From NCBI GenBank assembly GCA_000697665.1, contig KL197709.1:597877-661876 (forward strand): a stretch of 64,000 nt of DNA. Direction: 5' to 3'. This DNA comes from Jaapia argillacea MUCL 33604 (taxonomy: Eukaryota; Basidiomycota; Agaricomycetes; Jaapiales; Jaapiaceae). Of the stretch, positions 45,270 to 55,950 are shown piece after piece (positions within the stretch are counted from its first letter, which is position 1; each line of letters starts with the position of its first letter). The notes under the pieces are model-generated. The model was not told the origin of the DNA and ran no database searches. It was given only the letters and a program-made list of their open reading frames with translations. The position numbers were made by a program, and so were the translations under genes.

Positions 45270-45660
45270 CTAATTATGGGCGCATATGGAGCATTTTGTC
45301 TTTCTCCCCAGCGATCCTATCCTATCGACCTTCGTTCCAACGTTCCCATAACCAGCGTGCAAAGCACTGCCCTAAGGGATACCAAGGGTCCCCATACCCT
45401 GGCCGATATCCCTATCTTCTCCCACCGATTTCAAAGCTTCTCCTTGGTTCGAGCGAAACTCACAAACCTCCTGGAGACCACCCACTTTCTGGACCTATCA
45501 TTTCCATGTCTACGGAGTCTTTTCGTCAGGAAGCATCCCCCTCTACCACCGAATGGGGGACCGAGAAAATGGGAGGAGATTGCTACCTTTGTAAGGCCTC
45601 TGCGTATCGCTCGGGAAGTTGATCGGATGCGATGCGATGGAGAGGGACGACATGAGTCAT
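45270..45660 (+). pseudogene. 3' remnant of another F-box/LRR-type gene, unit 1
   Basis: The sequence encodes pieces such as TLADIPIFSHRFQSFSL, LFVRKHPPLPPNGGPRKWEE and ATFVRPLRIAREVDR, in a frame without start or F-box. Unit 2 holds the same tail at 48600-48960. It looks like the truncated C-terminal end of an LRR-type F-box gene copied with each unit. Confidence 0.4.
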
Positions 45661-45765
45661 GATGAACTCGTTGGGAGTGCAGTGTGCACCCAGACTTTGG
45701 ATAGGCGGCAGCTGTCGTTGCATGTCTGCTATGTCGTCCATTCTCGGTTTTATTGATGTCTATAG

Positions 45766-45849
45766 GATGTGGTATACAACGTGCTGAAGACCGCGGACGC
45801 GGTCGGGAGGGACTTCATGCGCGGGACGCAGGCAAAGCCACAGTGAGTG
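45766..45849 (+). pseudogene. Glycerol dehydrogenase 3' scrap
   Basis: Encodes DVVYNVLKTADAVGRDFMRG and a stop, matching the last 27 codons of the gldA gene at 42958-43038 with a few changes. It has no start or upstream exon and marks the left border of duplication unit 2. Confidence 0.88.
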
Positions 45850-46197
45850 TATCGGCGGTTGGGCGAGTAGAACAAAGAAGTGGTCCTCGTGAACAGAAGT
45901 GCCAATTCTCTTCTCAACTACATCGCCTCAGCAAGAAACCAATAAAACCAATCCAAGGAAATGAACGCAGGGGCCCTGGTCGATCAGCGCAATCAGTCGC
46001 GGATAGGTATATGCTGAACGTGGATCCAGGCTGATTACCTGTCCCTCGGGGTGAATGATGGCAATACCGCGCCGGGGATTCTATCCGAATAAAAGAATGG
46101 ATGGTCCTCCTCCAATGTTAAAAATACAACATTTCCAGATGCAGCACGAATGGCGGAGCCATGCCCTAAAGATCTCAACTTCAATCCAATCCAAATG

Positions 46198-47855
46198 CTA
46201 CAAAATGAACGAGAAACCTACGGCAGGCCAATTATCGTAGGCTAAGAGGATGCCATCTTCAGTGAAATAGGGGGTCGATAGACCGGAACGGCGACCTGAG
46301 CGATATCTAACGATCCTCTTGGTGAAGGGAGGGAGTCGCAGGCTGCTGAATACACCCAATGCTCCCCGGGGATACTCTCTGTACTCGTCATATAAATTCC
46401 CATCGGCATCATCAAGTCTGGTAGCGCACTCGCTTGGTTTGAAACGAATCTGATTGAAATCGTAGATCGTGATATCAGTGGCTCCCGTTGTGGGACTCAA
46501 CAAATTGGTCCTGACGGCTTTCATGCCAAACCGAGTGGGAAATTTCATGCCGAACCGAGTGGGACAGCCCTTAATAGGTGAAGGGGGCAGTAGGAGATCT
46601 TTCCCCCATGTGGCCCATGGCACGGAAGCGCCTACATCCACATCGTCCGATTGGGTGTAACGCATAAGAGTGGAGGCAGGGATAATGCACATAACTTTCT
46701 GGATAAGTGGAGCCAATTTGGGGACGCCGCAAGAAAGTGAGATGAAAAGGAGGTTGCTGTTTGGAGACATTGAGAAAGGGCCCGCGAATTGGGTGGACAG
46801 GCGCCAAGTCGGCACCTCGGAGGAAGCGAGTTCTCCGATATGGACTCGAGCAGCAACATAGGTGGGTGGGAAATCAAAGGTATGCGACGGTAATTCGGGA
46901 GAATTGTGATGGAGGTCGTGTACAGCGATGTGAGGTGAGGGACCCCGACTCGCAACCAACAAGTGGCCGGTGGGGAGGAGAACGCAATGGGAGGGGAAAC
47001 CTGAGATTCGCTAGAAATTGTCAAACAGTGAGTTCACCCATGAATGGTGCTACAAAGGTAATTTGCTCACCAGCCTCTGATCTCCCGAAACCCAATTCCA
47101 AATAGTAGCAATATGTTCCGTGACATCGTATTCTAGCCATACACAAATAAAATCTCCAGAGATACGAATGATGAAATCTCGCTGGGTGGGGGGCACACTG
47201 GGCAAGAAGGGCCGAACAGCAGATGGATGGGATTTTCCGGACGCCAAGGACAACAGACGGATCTCGACAGGTGAACCGGATAGTTCTCAGTCGAATTAAA
47301 CAGAATAAGTGAGGGACCCGTTGCATAAGTTTGCACCGCATACTCATCGTCGGCGGATTCGTCGCGAGAGTGTCGCCACAAGCACCAGGAGGTCTTGATA
47401 CGGGTCGATGGCATAATCCTTGACATTACTGGCACTAACTGTCTAGCGTCGCTCTACAATGCCCCGTCTCTCTGACGGCAACCTCACAAAGCTCAGCTCC
47501 TTCTCGCTCCTTCTCGCATGATCTCGAGAAAGATGAGCAACAACACCGCCCACGACTTTATACCCGGAATAGTTGGGGATTTCTATTGATTCCAGTTTCA
47601 ATACCTTGGGTTCTTTTTCTCCTTCCAGGCTGCTGTGTATTCCTTGAGCATCGCCAGACGAATGGGTATCGTGTCTCCGTGGGGAGGTCCATCCACCATC
47701 CCCGCAGCGGTGAGCTCACTTTTGTACTGTAGCAAGGCAGAAATTTTTATTACGTTCTCCAGGCGTCGGCAAACCTGTTGACATCTGAGAACGGAGCGAA
47801 GGTCAAGGTGGTGAAGAATGTCGACTATGAGTTCGTCTGGCAGTAAATCCAGCAT
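46198..47855 (-). pseudogene. F-box gene, tandem copy B, degraded
   Basis: It starts MLDLLPDELIVDILHHLDLR and follows copy A closely, but exon 1 shifts frame at KEKKNP (about 47610; copy A reads KEKEPN). The small 56-bp intron of copy A no longer joins frames here, because the codons before it have changed and the acceptor now reads GACTGAG. Exon 3 (46962-46198) is still open and carries an in-frame duplication giving RFGMKFPTRFGMKA. Copy A, 2.8 kb upstream, keeps all frames, so copy B looks like a recent pseudogene. Confidence 0.75.
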
Positions 47856-47959
47856 CGCGGTGAGGTGAGTCAGTTCGAACTTTTGGTGTGGTGGATTCAC
47901 TTTGGTAAGCACCTAGTTTTTCCGGCGGGCACACTTGTCAACCGCTTCCCGTTAGAATT

Positions 47960-48960
47960 CTCAGCAGGGCGGTGTTGGACTCTGAACGTCAGCGCTTTAG
48001 ATCCTATACAGGGCGCGTCTGCTCTTTGGTTCTACGGGAAGAATCCAAGAGCACGTCGGCCAAGGTTCTGTGTTTCCGTCGCTGAGCCACATGGAATTAT
48101 GGTTACCAGAGACAACGAGCCACCCTACTTTGTCTTCTATCTCTCCCTCTGCCACTCTTTGACGATCCGCAATCGAGCACCCACCCGTCATTTCTTTCAA
48201 TGCCTTCCTGTCTATTTTGGTTTTTTGGTTTCCAAAGTGACATACTTGGAGGACTTTCGATATTATGGACAATCTCCCCAGCCCCAGAAATGCGAAACCT
48301 ACGTGTCTTCAGTGTGGCAAAGGCCCAAATTGCTGCCAAGTCATGATCGCTGCGAGGTCTCTTCACAACTACCCCACCTCACTAGATTGGCAATCACCAC
48401 AAATGGCGAGAAATGGGAGGACTGTTGCTCGATATTCCACGCGCAATTTGGGAAGAGCTTCCCGAACGTCAACTTGCTAAAAACCGTCTCCAAATTTAAA
48501 GGGAATGTGGCGGTTGTTCCACGCCGAACCTGGCACCCTTGCTCGAGATATCACAATTACGATCACTACCGGATGAAGATATTCGAAGGATAGCGCAATC
48601 ACTCGCAAATGGAGCGTTTTGTCTTTCTCTCCAGCGATCCTGTGGACCTTCTTTCCAACGTTCCCATGACTAGCATGCAGAGCGCTGCCCCAAGGGATAT
48701 CAAGGGTCCCTATACCCTGGCCGATATCCCTTCCGAGGACCATAAAGCTCTCTTTAGTCCCAGCGAAAGCCACAAACCTCCTGGAGACCACGCCTTTTCT
48801 AGATCGATTATTTCCGTAGCTATAGAGTCCTTCGGTCAGGAAGGATCGCCCTCAACCACCGAATGGGGGACGGCGGAAACGTGAGGAAGTTGCTTCATTT
48901 GTGAGGGCTCTGCGTCTGACTCGGGAGGTTGATCGGGTGCGAGGCGATGGAGAGGACGAT
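47960..48960 (+). pseudogene. F-box/LRR-type gene remnant, unit 2 (longer version)
   Basis: Segments YLEDFRYYGQSPQPQ, LPHLTRLAITTNGEKWEDCC and FGKSFPNVNLLKTV have the look of a leucine-rich substrate domain. From 48600 the sequence matches the unit 1 remnant at 45270-45660. No start or F-box is seen and the frame breaks several times. Unit 1 has lost the first 600 bp of this piece. Confidence 0.4.
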
Positions 48961-49369
48961 ATCATTCGCGGTGAACTCGTTGGGAGAGTGCACCCAGACT
49001 TTGGAGAGTCGGTGGCGGCTGTCGCTGCGTGACTGCTATATGTCGTCCATTCTCGGTTTTATTGTTGTCTCTATTAGGCTCTAAGTAGTCCGAGACCTCT
49101 CCACATGACTGCACATGCGGAGGAGCAGTTTCCAAAACAAATTCTTGCCTCCCGTCGTCGGTGTGGTGATTCGCTGATTATGATGTACGTAGACCCAGAG
49201 CAGCGTCGACCTGAATATTTGACCATCATGTCACGTAACTTCATCAGCCTGTTGTAACTGGAAACCTGCCTTGCCACGGTTTTCTTTCCGCTCCTGTACT
49301 CAAACGATACCTCTCAACAAACGAGATTATTATATGCGCCCCGCCAACTAGCTATTCTCACCAAACCTA

Positions 49370-51994
49370 ATGCGCCTGTGTTACTTTCCTTTCGTTGCGG
49401 CCCTCTGGTTCCTGTCCGAAACTTCAACTGTTGCCGGCCACGGTGTCGGGCGCAAGCATGCAGAACTCACAGCAAAGATGTCGAAGAGGCAGACTACTAC
49501 CTGGTTGAAATGGTGTGGAAAGAATGTGAGTCCAAACTGCGCAGGCACTTTCAGAATACTCGTATCCCAATCCTTTTCACACTCTGCCCTTTACGCCTGC
49601 CCGTAAAACGTGTTTCTAGCCGTTTTACTAACGCCATGATTGTAGTATCAAGTTGGAAGTCCCGTAGACACATCTCTCGTCGACCCGGGCCGGATGACTG
49701 TTCCTCAGACTTCCAGCGCACCTCTCCTGGACTTCCGGTGCACCCCCACCATCCAACCATATCTTAACTCGTGCGCTTGACTTTTTCTCGTTTATCGACT
49801 TGGGCCACTGATCTGATCTTTTTGTTCGTAGTGACACGTCGGGCTCCTTCATCATCGACGCAAATATCACCCACGATGTCGGACAGTCCTTCAATTCTGC
49901 CATCCCGACTTCTTCGCTCAACAGCTCATCTCTTTCTATCACCATATCACTCTCTTCATCTTCCAGTCCTTTGACGACGTTTACCGTCCCTGTTGGCTCA
50001 ACAGCCTTTGAGTCACCCTCCGTAGACCTTTCATCCTTCCCGGCTTCGACCACGGGGTACAATGTAACCTGTGTCGCCACCCTGTCCGTTTCAAACCAGA
50101 AGCAAACCTTCCAAGCAACTACCAGCGTGAAGAGACTGCCTGCAAACCCGTATGGCGGAAGCACGACGAAAATCGATCGACGAACGGGCGGTTTGCTTCG
50201 GGAGAGTGCAAGTGGTGCCTGGGAACCCCTCATTCCGTTTGGCTTCTACACATACGTCGAGGATATCGTTGCGAATATGTCTCTCCTCACCGACATGAAG
50301 AACGACGGGTGAGTGGACTCCGGGGACGTCTTATCTACCATGGTAATGCTCACTCCTGAAGTTTGACTCGATAGATGGAATGTCGTCCATCTTTCACCCC
50401 CGTATCCCGACGCTGCCTCGTTGACAACCGTTCTGGATGCCGCGGATGCCGCCGGTGTACGTCCTTCTTTCTTTTCCCCATTATCTCTCTTTCTTATTCT
50501 CTCGCTGGTTAGATCACCTACGTCGCTGATTTCCGTGACATCTACACAAACATTACTGCTATGACTCCGCTCATCCAACTCTTCCGGGCTCGCAAAGGTT
50601 AGGTCACAGTCACCCCTCCCACAGATTTGCGTTTGACCTCCATTTTTCAGGCCTTCTGACTTGGTACAGCGCTGACGAGCCAGACGGTACCCACGACCCC
50701 GTCGCTGGGATCACTGCAGCATACGACCTCATCTACCAGCAGGACGGTTATCACCCCATCGCGCTTGGTAAGTTATGGGTCTCCTATAGAGCATAGAGGA
50801 ATGCTAATTTCATTGTGATCGCAGTGTTGAATTGTGCCGATTTCTTCTGGTTGGCCACCTGATTCCATCTAATTACAATGTACCCTCTGACAGCTTCTGT
50901 TTTCTCTTACCTCTAGGGCCGACTACACCTCCGGCGCAGACATCTTGTTCTCAGACGCCTATCCTATTGGCTGTAACACAACATTCTCAAAGTCGTACCA
51001 TACACCTTGTAACGCGACTTATGGCTGTTGTGGGTGTGATAACTGCGAGTGGGTGCAATTCTTCCTTCTACTATGTGAACTTAGTGTGCTGATGTCGGTT
51101 TCGGCGCAGGGGAGATTTGGCAGATATCTCGAATAGGTTCGATTCTTGGTCCGAGCGAAGAAGGTGGATCGGGAGAACCAGAGACTTGCCCATGTGGAAT
51201 GTTGCACAGGCGTTTGGTATGTCCCTTCTCACCTCTTGTGCCTGACATCCTTTGTTCCCGCTTGCGGCTTACTTCCCGCTGACATGGTATGATTCCATTC
51301 CATCAGATGGCACATCTGAGCAATGGACCCTCCCAACTGGAGCCGAATTCAAACTCCAGACAGTCCTCGGTGCCAATCACGGAGCTGTTGGTATGTGGCG
51401 TTTGCTCTTTCGGTGTTTGGATATTAACTCTCGTTTGCTGCTAATTCAGGCATCATGCCCTGGTCCAATCCTTACCCTATCCCAACCCTCGCACAGGCCA
51501 CTCGCGAAATTGCCCCAATCTTTGCGCAAACGCTAGCTCCGATCATTGTCAACCACACCGCTAACTGGGCTGCGCTGAAGGCCAATGCGTCTGGCGTCGA
51601 CGTGGCCTCGTGGAGTGTGATGACGTCCACCAATACCGCCCAAACATTGATCATGTTCGCAAACACCCAGTACAGCAACGTCGTTGCGGCCGTTGTCCCA
51701 AGTTTCGACTTAACTGCCAAGGGCATATCGGTTCAAACGTTGTTCGGAAACGGTGCGGTGGCAGAGGGCCAATTGGTGGTCCCAATGGATAGCACTGGCG
51801 TTGCAGGGTTCCTCGTCCAGCACGCGGCCACCCCTGGAGATGCCAGCGGTGGAGGTTCTGGAGGTTCTGGGAGCACCGGCAGTTCCGGTGGCAAGAAGAG
51901 TGCTGGTGGGAAGTTGGCACCAATCTTGGCGAACCCATGGGCTGTCGGTCTCGCGATGGTTGCTGTTGGGGCTGGGGCTTTGGTTGTGAACTGA
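49370..51994 (+). CDS. Secreted GPI-anchored protein with hydrolase-like barrel
   Basis: About ten exons. MRLCYFPFVAALWFLSETST is a signal peptide. A Ser/Thr-rich beta-sandwich-like part follows (TSGSFIIDANITHDVGQSF to ATTSVKRLPANPYGG), then a barrel-like catalytic region: PFGFYTYVEDIVANMSLLTD, WNVVHLSPPYPDAASL, ITYVADFRDIYTN, GLLTWYSADEPDGTHDPVAG, and GADILFSDAYPIGCN. DEP and the strand-loop order recall glycoside-hydrolase TIM barrels. CNATYGCCGCDNCEGDLADI gives a Cys cluster. The end has a Gly/Ser linker followed by a hydrophobic AVGLAMVAVGAGALVVN tail, a GPI-attachment signal. Several NxS/T sites. It probably acts on the cell wall or outside the cell; the exact enzyme class is unproven. 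Confidence 0.68.
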
Positions 51995-52750
51995 ACGGCG
52001 GCCGATCTCTCTTCCATCCCAAGTTATCCTAACCTATTATCTCTTGGACAAGCGTAGAATAGTTGCAGCGTACATACCCTTTTAGCGTTGATCGTTGACG
52101 TGTTATTGCTCGCGATAACACAATTTGTAATTCTCCCTCCCCAGGTATCATCTGGCTACCCACTATCGTTCTTCTGTCCACCACGCAACTCATTGCACCA
52201 AAAACGGTCTGTCAGACCATTTTGACCCTTGCCCAAGTTTAAATCTTTTCCTTCTGTTCGAATGGTGGAGGTGGCACTTGAGTTTCTCACCGTGTCACTC
52301 CTCACACTCTAGCTCTGACGATATCTTCATCCTGATACGACTGGCATTGCGGAATTCAATGGAATGATTCTCGTGACCTGGACGTGGTCGATTTGCTGGG
52401 TCATCGTCTTCCTCGCGAGAACATCGGAGGGCCTGCCCTTGCTACTCTCGTTCGCGATCTACAAGAGCGGTAGTCTTCTGTTGCCACGTCCTGGTTATCC
52501 CAACGCACTCCACGTCTATATGACTCCGTTAAATTACAATGTGGATCGCCATCGGCTCCACTACGCAATCGCAGCTGCGTCAGAGGGGGCCTGCAATTCC
52601 GTTAATCATGGGAACCTCAACGTTTTGGAAGAACGGAAGGCTCAACTACGAAGGGCCCCTGGGCACAAGAATTGAAAGATTGTCTACTTATACCACGATT
52701 TGCGGGGCGATGGGTGAACATACTGAACTCCTGCCCTTCAGCTTTGCCCC
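51995..52750. other. Intergenic region before the P450 pair
   Basis: No supported gene. A short open frame at 52364-52675 starts with a hydrophobic stretch but has no family match. Promoter of the first P450 is presumed here. Confidence 0.4.
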
Positions 52751-55154
52751 ATGGACTTCAACTTCCAACCCCTATACGTGCTTGGAGGAGCGACGATGGT
52801 CTACCTGATATCCCGTCGTTTCGCTCGTATCTCTCTTCCCGAAATACCGGGCCCCAAACCAACGAGTTTTCTCCTTGGTAGGAGCCCTTTACACCTCCGG
52901 ATTGCTCCAGAACATGCTAAATCTTCAACAAAGGTAACATGGGACAACTCCAACAAAGCAAAGCAGGCGAAGCAGACTTCGAATGGACCAACACTTATGG
53001 AGGTATCATTCGTGTCAAGCTACCGTTTGGGGTGCGTCGTATTGTCAGGTAGAACGCTGTGTCGTGACTAAAATCACTCTACCGCAGGAGGATTCACTCA
53101 TGATCACTGATCCAAAGGCGCTGCAATACATTCTGTCAACCTCCGGATATAACTTTGTCAAACCTCCCGATAGGCGCGAGGTTGCTCGTGCTATCATCGG
53201 GATAGGTCTCATTTTCGCCGAAGGTTGTTACCGTTTATTGGTATCAATAACAACGTCACTCACGGTTTATCCGTCACCGTTTGAAGGTGATGATCACAAG
53301 AGGCAAAGGAGATTGATGTTACCGGCATTCGGTACGCCTGAAACCAAATCCTTTTTCCCTGTCTTCCAGTCAATCTCCGAGCAGGTATACTGAACACAAC
53401 ACTTATGCGAAGCTATTATCGCTCATCTAATTTCCCCTTCAGCTTGTATCGATGTGGAAAGAAACTATCACCATGGAGGGCTCGCAATCATCCGTATTCA
53501 ATGTACATTCCTGGCTGGGTCGTGCTACCCTTGATGCCATCGGAGAAGGTAGTCGTTGTCGTTGTTCCCTTTCCCCCACTCATGTAGAAATATCAGCCGC
53601 GTTTGACTACAAGTTTGGTGCCCTCGACGAATCTGATAACGAATTGGGACGTGCATATAGCAACTTCTTGTGCGTTTTTACCCAACTTTCACTTTGGCGG
53701 TTGGTTAATCCTGCACGTCTGACAGTGCTGATGCATTTGCCCTACCTTCGTCGGTCAACGTGTTCGCCGAGAATGTTACGAAGTTTCTTCCCTTATCCCT
53801 CGTCAAAATGATCTACGAGAAGCTGCCTGCTCCTGGTCTCCAGCGCATCCGTTCCACCTCAAATTTAGCCGACAAAGTGGCAAGACAACTTGTCGAGTCG
53901 AAAGGCGAGGCGCTGGTTCACGGCAAGAACAAGCGTGATGTCATGACTCTACTTGGCACGTACTCTTCGCTGAGATATTCGGATTGGTTCTAATTGACGT
54001 AATTGCTAGTCAAAGCGAATGCCTCTACAAACGCGAGCAGCGGGATGTCTGAGATGGAGATGCTTTCTCAGATGCGGTATGCATGTCACATCTTTGAACT
54101 GCGCTTGAACTGATTCCTCCTTCAGCACCATCATTCTAGCCGGACATGATACCAGTGGTACGTACCGTTCCATGCCACGAAGGTTATTCTTGACATCTCC
54201 CGATTGACAGCAAACAGTTTGGTAATCTCATTTCCCTACTGAGCACTTTACATTCATCACTGAATGTGCCGGCGTCTCAGACCTGGGCTCTATGGGAGCT
54301 GGCAAAGAATCCGGAAATGCAAGCGCGACTTCGCCGAGAAATCAGAGAGGCAGAAATGAGTGTTCGCCAAAGGGGAGACCCTGAATTCGCCCTTGCAGAC
54401 ATCGAAGCCATGCCATACCTGCAAGCAGTGCTGAAGGTGCGGATGTTTTCTCTTCTTGAGGCTCAATTGGAGACCGATCCTTATCCTAGGAATCTTTGCG
54501 CCTCCATCCAGTGGTTCCTCAGATTCCTCGCGAAGCCTCCAAGGATGATGTGCTCCCGCTATACAAACCCATTCAGACCGAGTCTGGGAAGCTTATCCAT
54601 GAAGTTCCTATCCCTCAAGGCACCCGGCTGATTCTCTCAATAGCCGCGTATAATCGGTTAGTTTTTAACGAGTTCCTTCGGCTCGCCTGCTAACTCGGAA
54701 CAGTTACCCCGACATTTGGGGCTCGGACGCTCATATTTTCAACCCTGATCGCTGGTTGACTGACCATGTGAAAGATAACAAGGTACCGACTGTTGGGGTC
54801 GTTGGAAACTTGTTTGTACACTTCATACTTCTACATGGAGCCCGCTCTGAAGTTTTCTTTTCGCAGGCTCACATTTTCCAGTGGCCTGCGGTCCTGCATC
54901 GGATGGCGATTCGCGTGAGATTCCTTGGCCTCTCACGCCTCTGTATTGCGGAACTCATTATTCCGATCTGTTGTAGGATGGTCGAGATGCAGACTCTCCT
55001 GGTTGATCTAGTCAACAACTTTGAATTCTCCCTCACTGACGATAGCAAGAAGATCACCCGCCTCCCAGCTTTAGTGATGGTGCCGATGGTGGAAGACAAG
55101 TACGATGAAGGTGCACAGATGCCCTTGATGGTTTCTATCGCCCCTAGAGATTGA
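52751..55154 (+). CDS. Cytochrome P450 monooxygenase, tandem copy 1
   Basis: Haem-thiolate monooxygenase on the ER membrane. MDFNFQPLYVLGGATMVYLI is the N-terminal anchor, then a Pro-rich IPGPKP hinge. IILAGHDTSANSLTWALWEL is the I-helix with the oxygen-activating Thr; ESLRLHP is the ExxR motif; FNPDRW follows; FSSGLRSCIGWRFA is the haem loop with the Cys ligand. At least 14 exons, several very short, including an 11-nt microexon at 54211-54221 coding for part of SANSL. One intron, after DVMTLL (about 53957), needs a GC donor (GCACGT) where the sister gene has GTATGA. The product ends PLMVSIAPRD. CYP family number not assigned. Confidence 0.88.
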
Positions 55155-55950
55155 GCGGCACTATTTCCTGTCTGAGTGAAGGAGGGAATTGAGGCATTTC
55201 TTTCTTCTCCGGTTTCACAGAGTGTTGCTGCCAGTGTGCTCCTTCAATGGCGCCCGGCTTTACTTCTTGGTAGGAAGATCGTTGATTAGGATGATTCCTA
55301 ATTACAACGATCCAATGCCTCTGCCAACAATTTCTCAAGTCCTATAGAGCTCTGATGTGCTCACCACTGTCAGATGGCCACCCCGAAAGTCAAATTTTTT
55401 TTTACTTACATAAATTAGCGTCAGCTGAGGCAGGCAATGGCTTCTCCTCTCCTGTCCCTTGGAATTGGAATGAAGTCTTGATTGAAGTTCCCAGGCTTGC
55501 GCCAAGTCTGATCACAGCGCACACCGACTTCCATGGATCCTTCCAGTACATGCCACTTAAACCGCCAGCTATTCTTCGAGATGCCATCAATTTGGGCGAA
55601 CGTTGAACGTTGATCACGAACATCATGCCACCTTCCGCTATCGCATTGACTGAATCAGGCCTGCTCCTTCACAGTCGCCGGTCGTTTTCTCTCCCGACTA
55701 GTACTAGCAGTAACCCGATGGAATGCGGTCGCCATAGGCAACATTGACACTTTCGGTTGGAACATACCAATCTTTTTCCAGGGCGCAATCTCTTTCTCAG
55801 TCGCCAATATGGGTGGCCAATATGGGCAAGTCGTCTTTAGGCTTGATTCCTGATGTACCGGCGGAAGAACTTTGACGGTCATAAGCGTACAATGCAAAGT
55901 TATATACGGGGTCGTCAGATGAACCATGTCCATCCCCTTTCCCCCCTGCC
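55155..55950. other. Intergenic region between the P450 genes
   Basis: No supported gene. An open stretch at 55355-55606 (VPWNWNEVLIEVPRLAPSL) has no family match. TTATATAC near 55897 lies about 55 bp before the second P450 ATG. Confidence 0.4.

Larger units (their letters stand above)
42958..45765 (+). repeat. Tandem duplication, unit 1 (gldA tail plus F-box gene)
   Basis: Starts in the last coding part of gldA (GTGGTATACAACGTGCTGAA) and ends at TTTTATTGATGTCTATAG, directly abutting unit 2. It matches unit 2 in gldA tail, intergenic spacer, F-box gene and the downstream + strand remnant. Confidence 0.85.
45766..49078 (+). repeat. Tandem duplication, unit 2
   Basis: Head-to-tail second copy of 42958-45765. 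It begins with the gldA 3' scrap and ends at TTTTATTGTTGTCTCTATTAG, the same border as unit 1. It is about 500 bp longer, mainly because of 47880-48590, which has no counterpart in unit 1. Confidence 0.85.
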
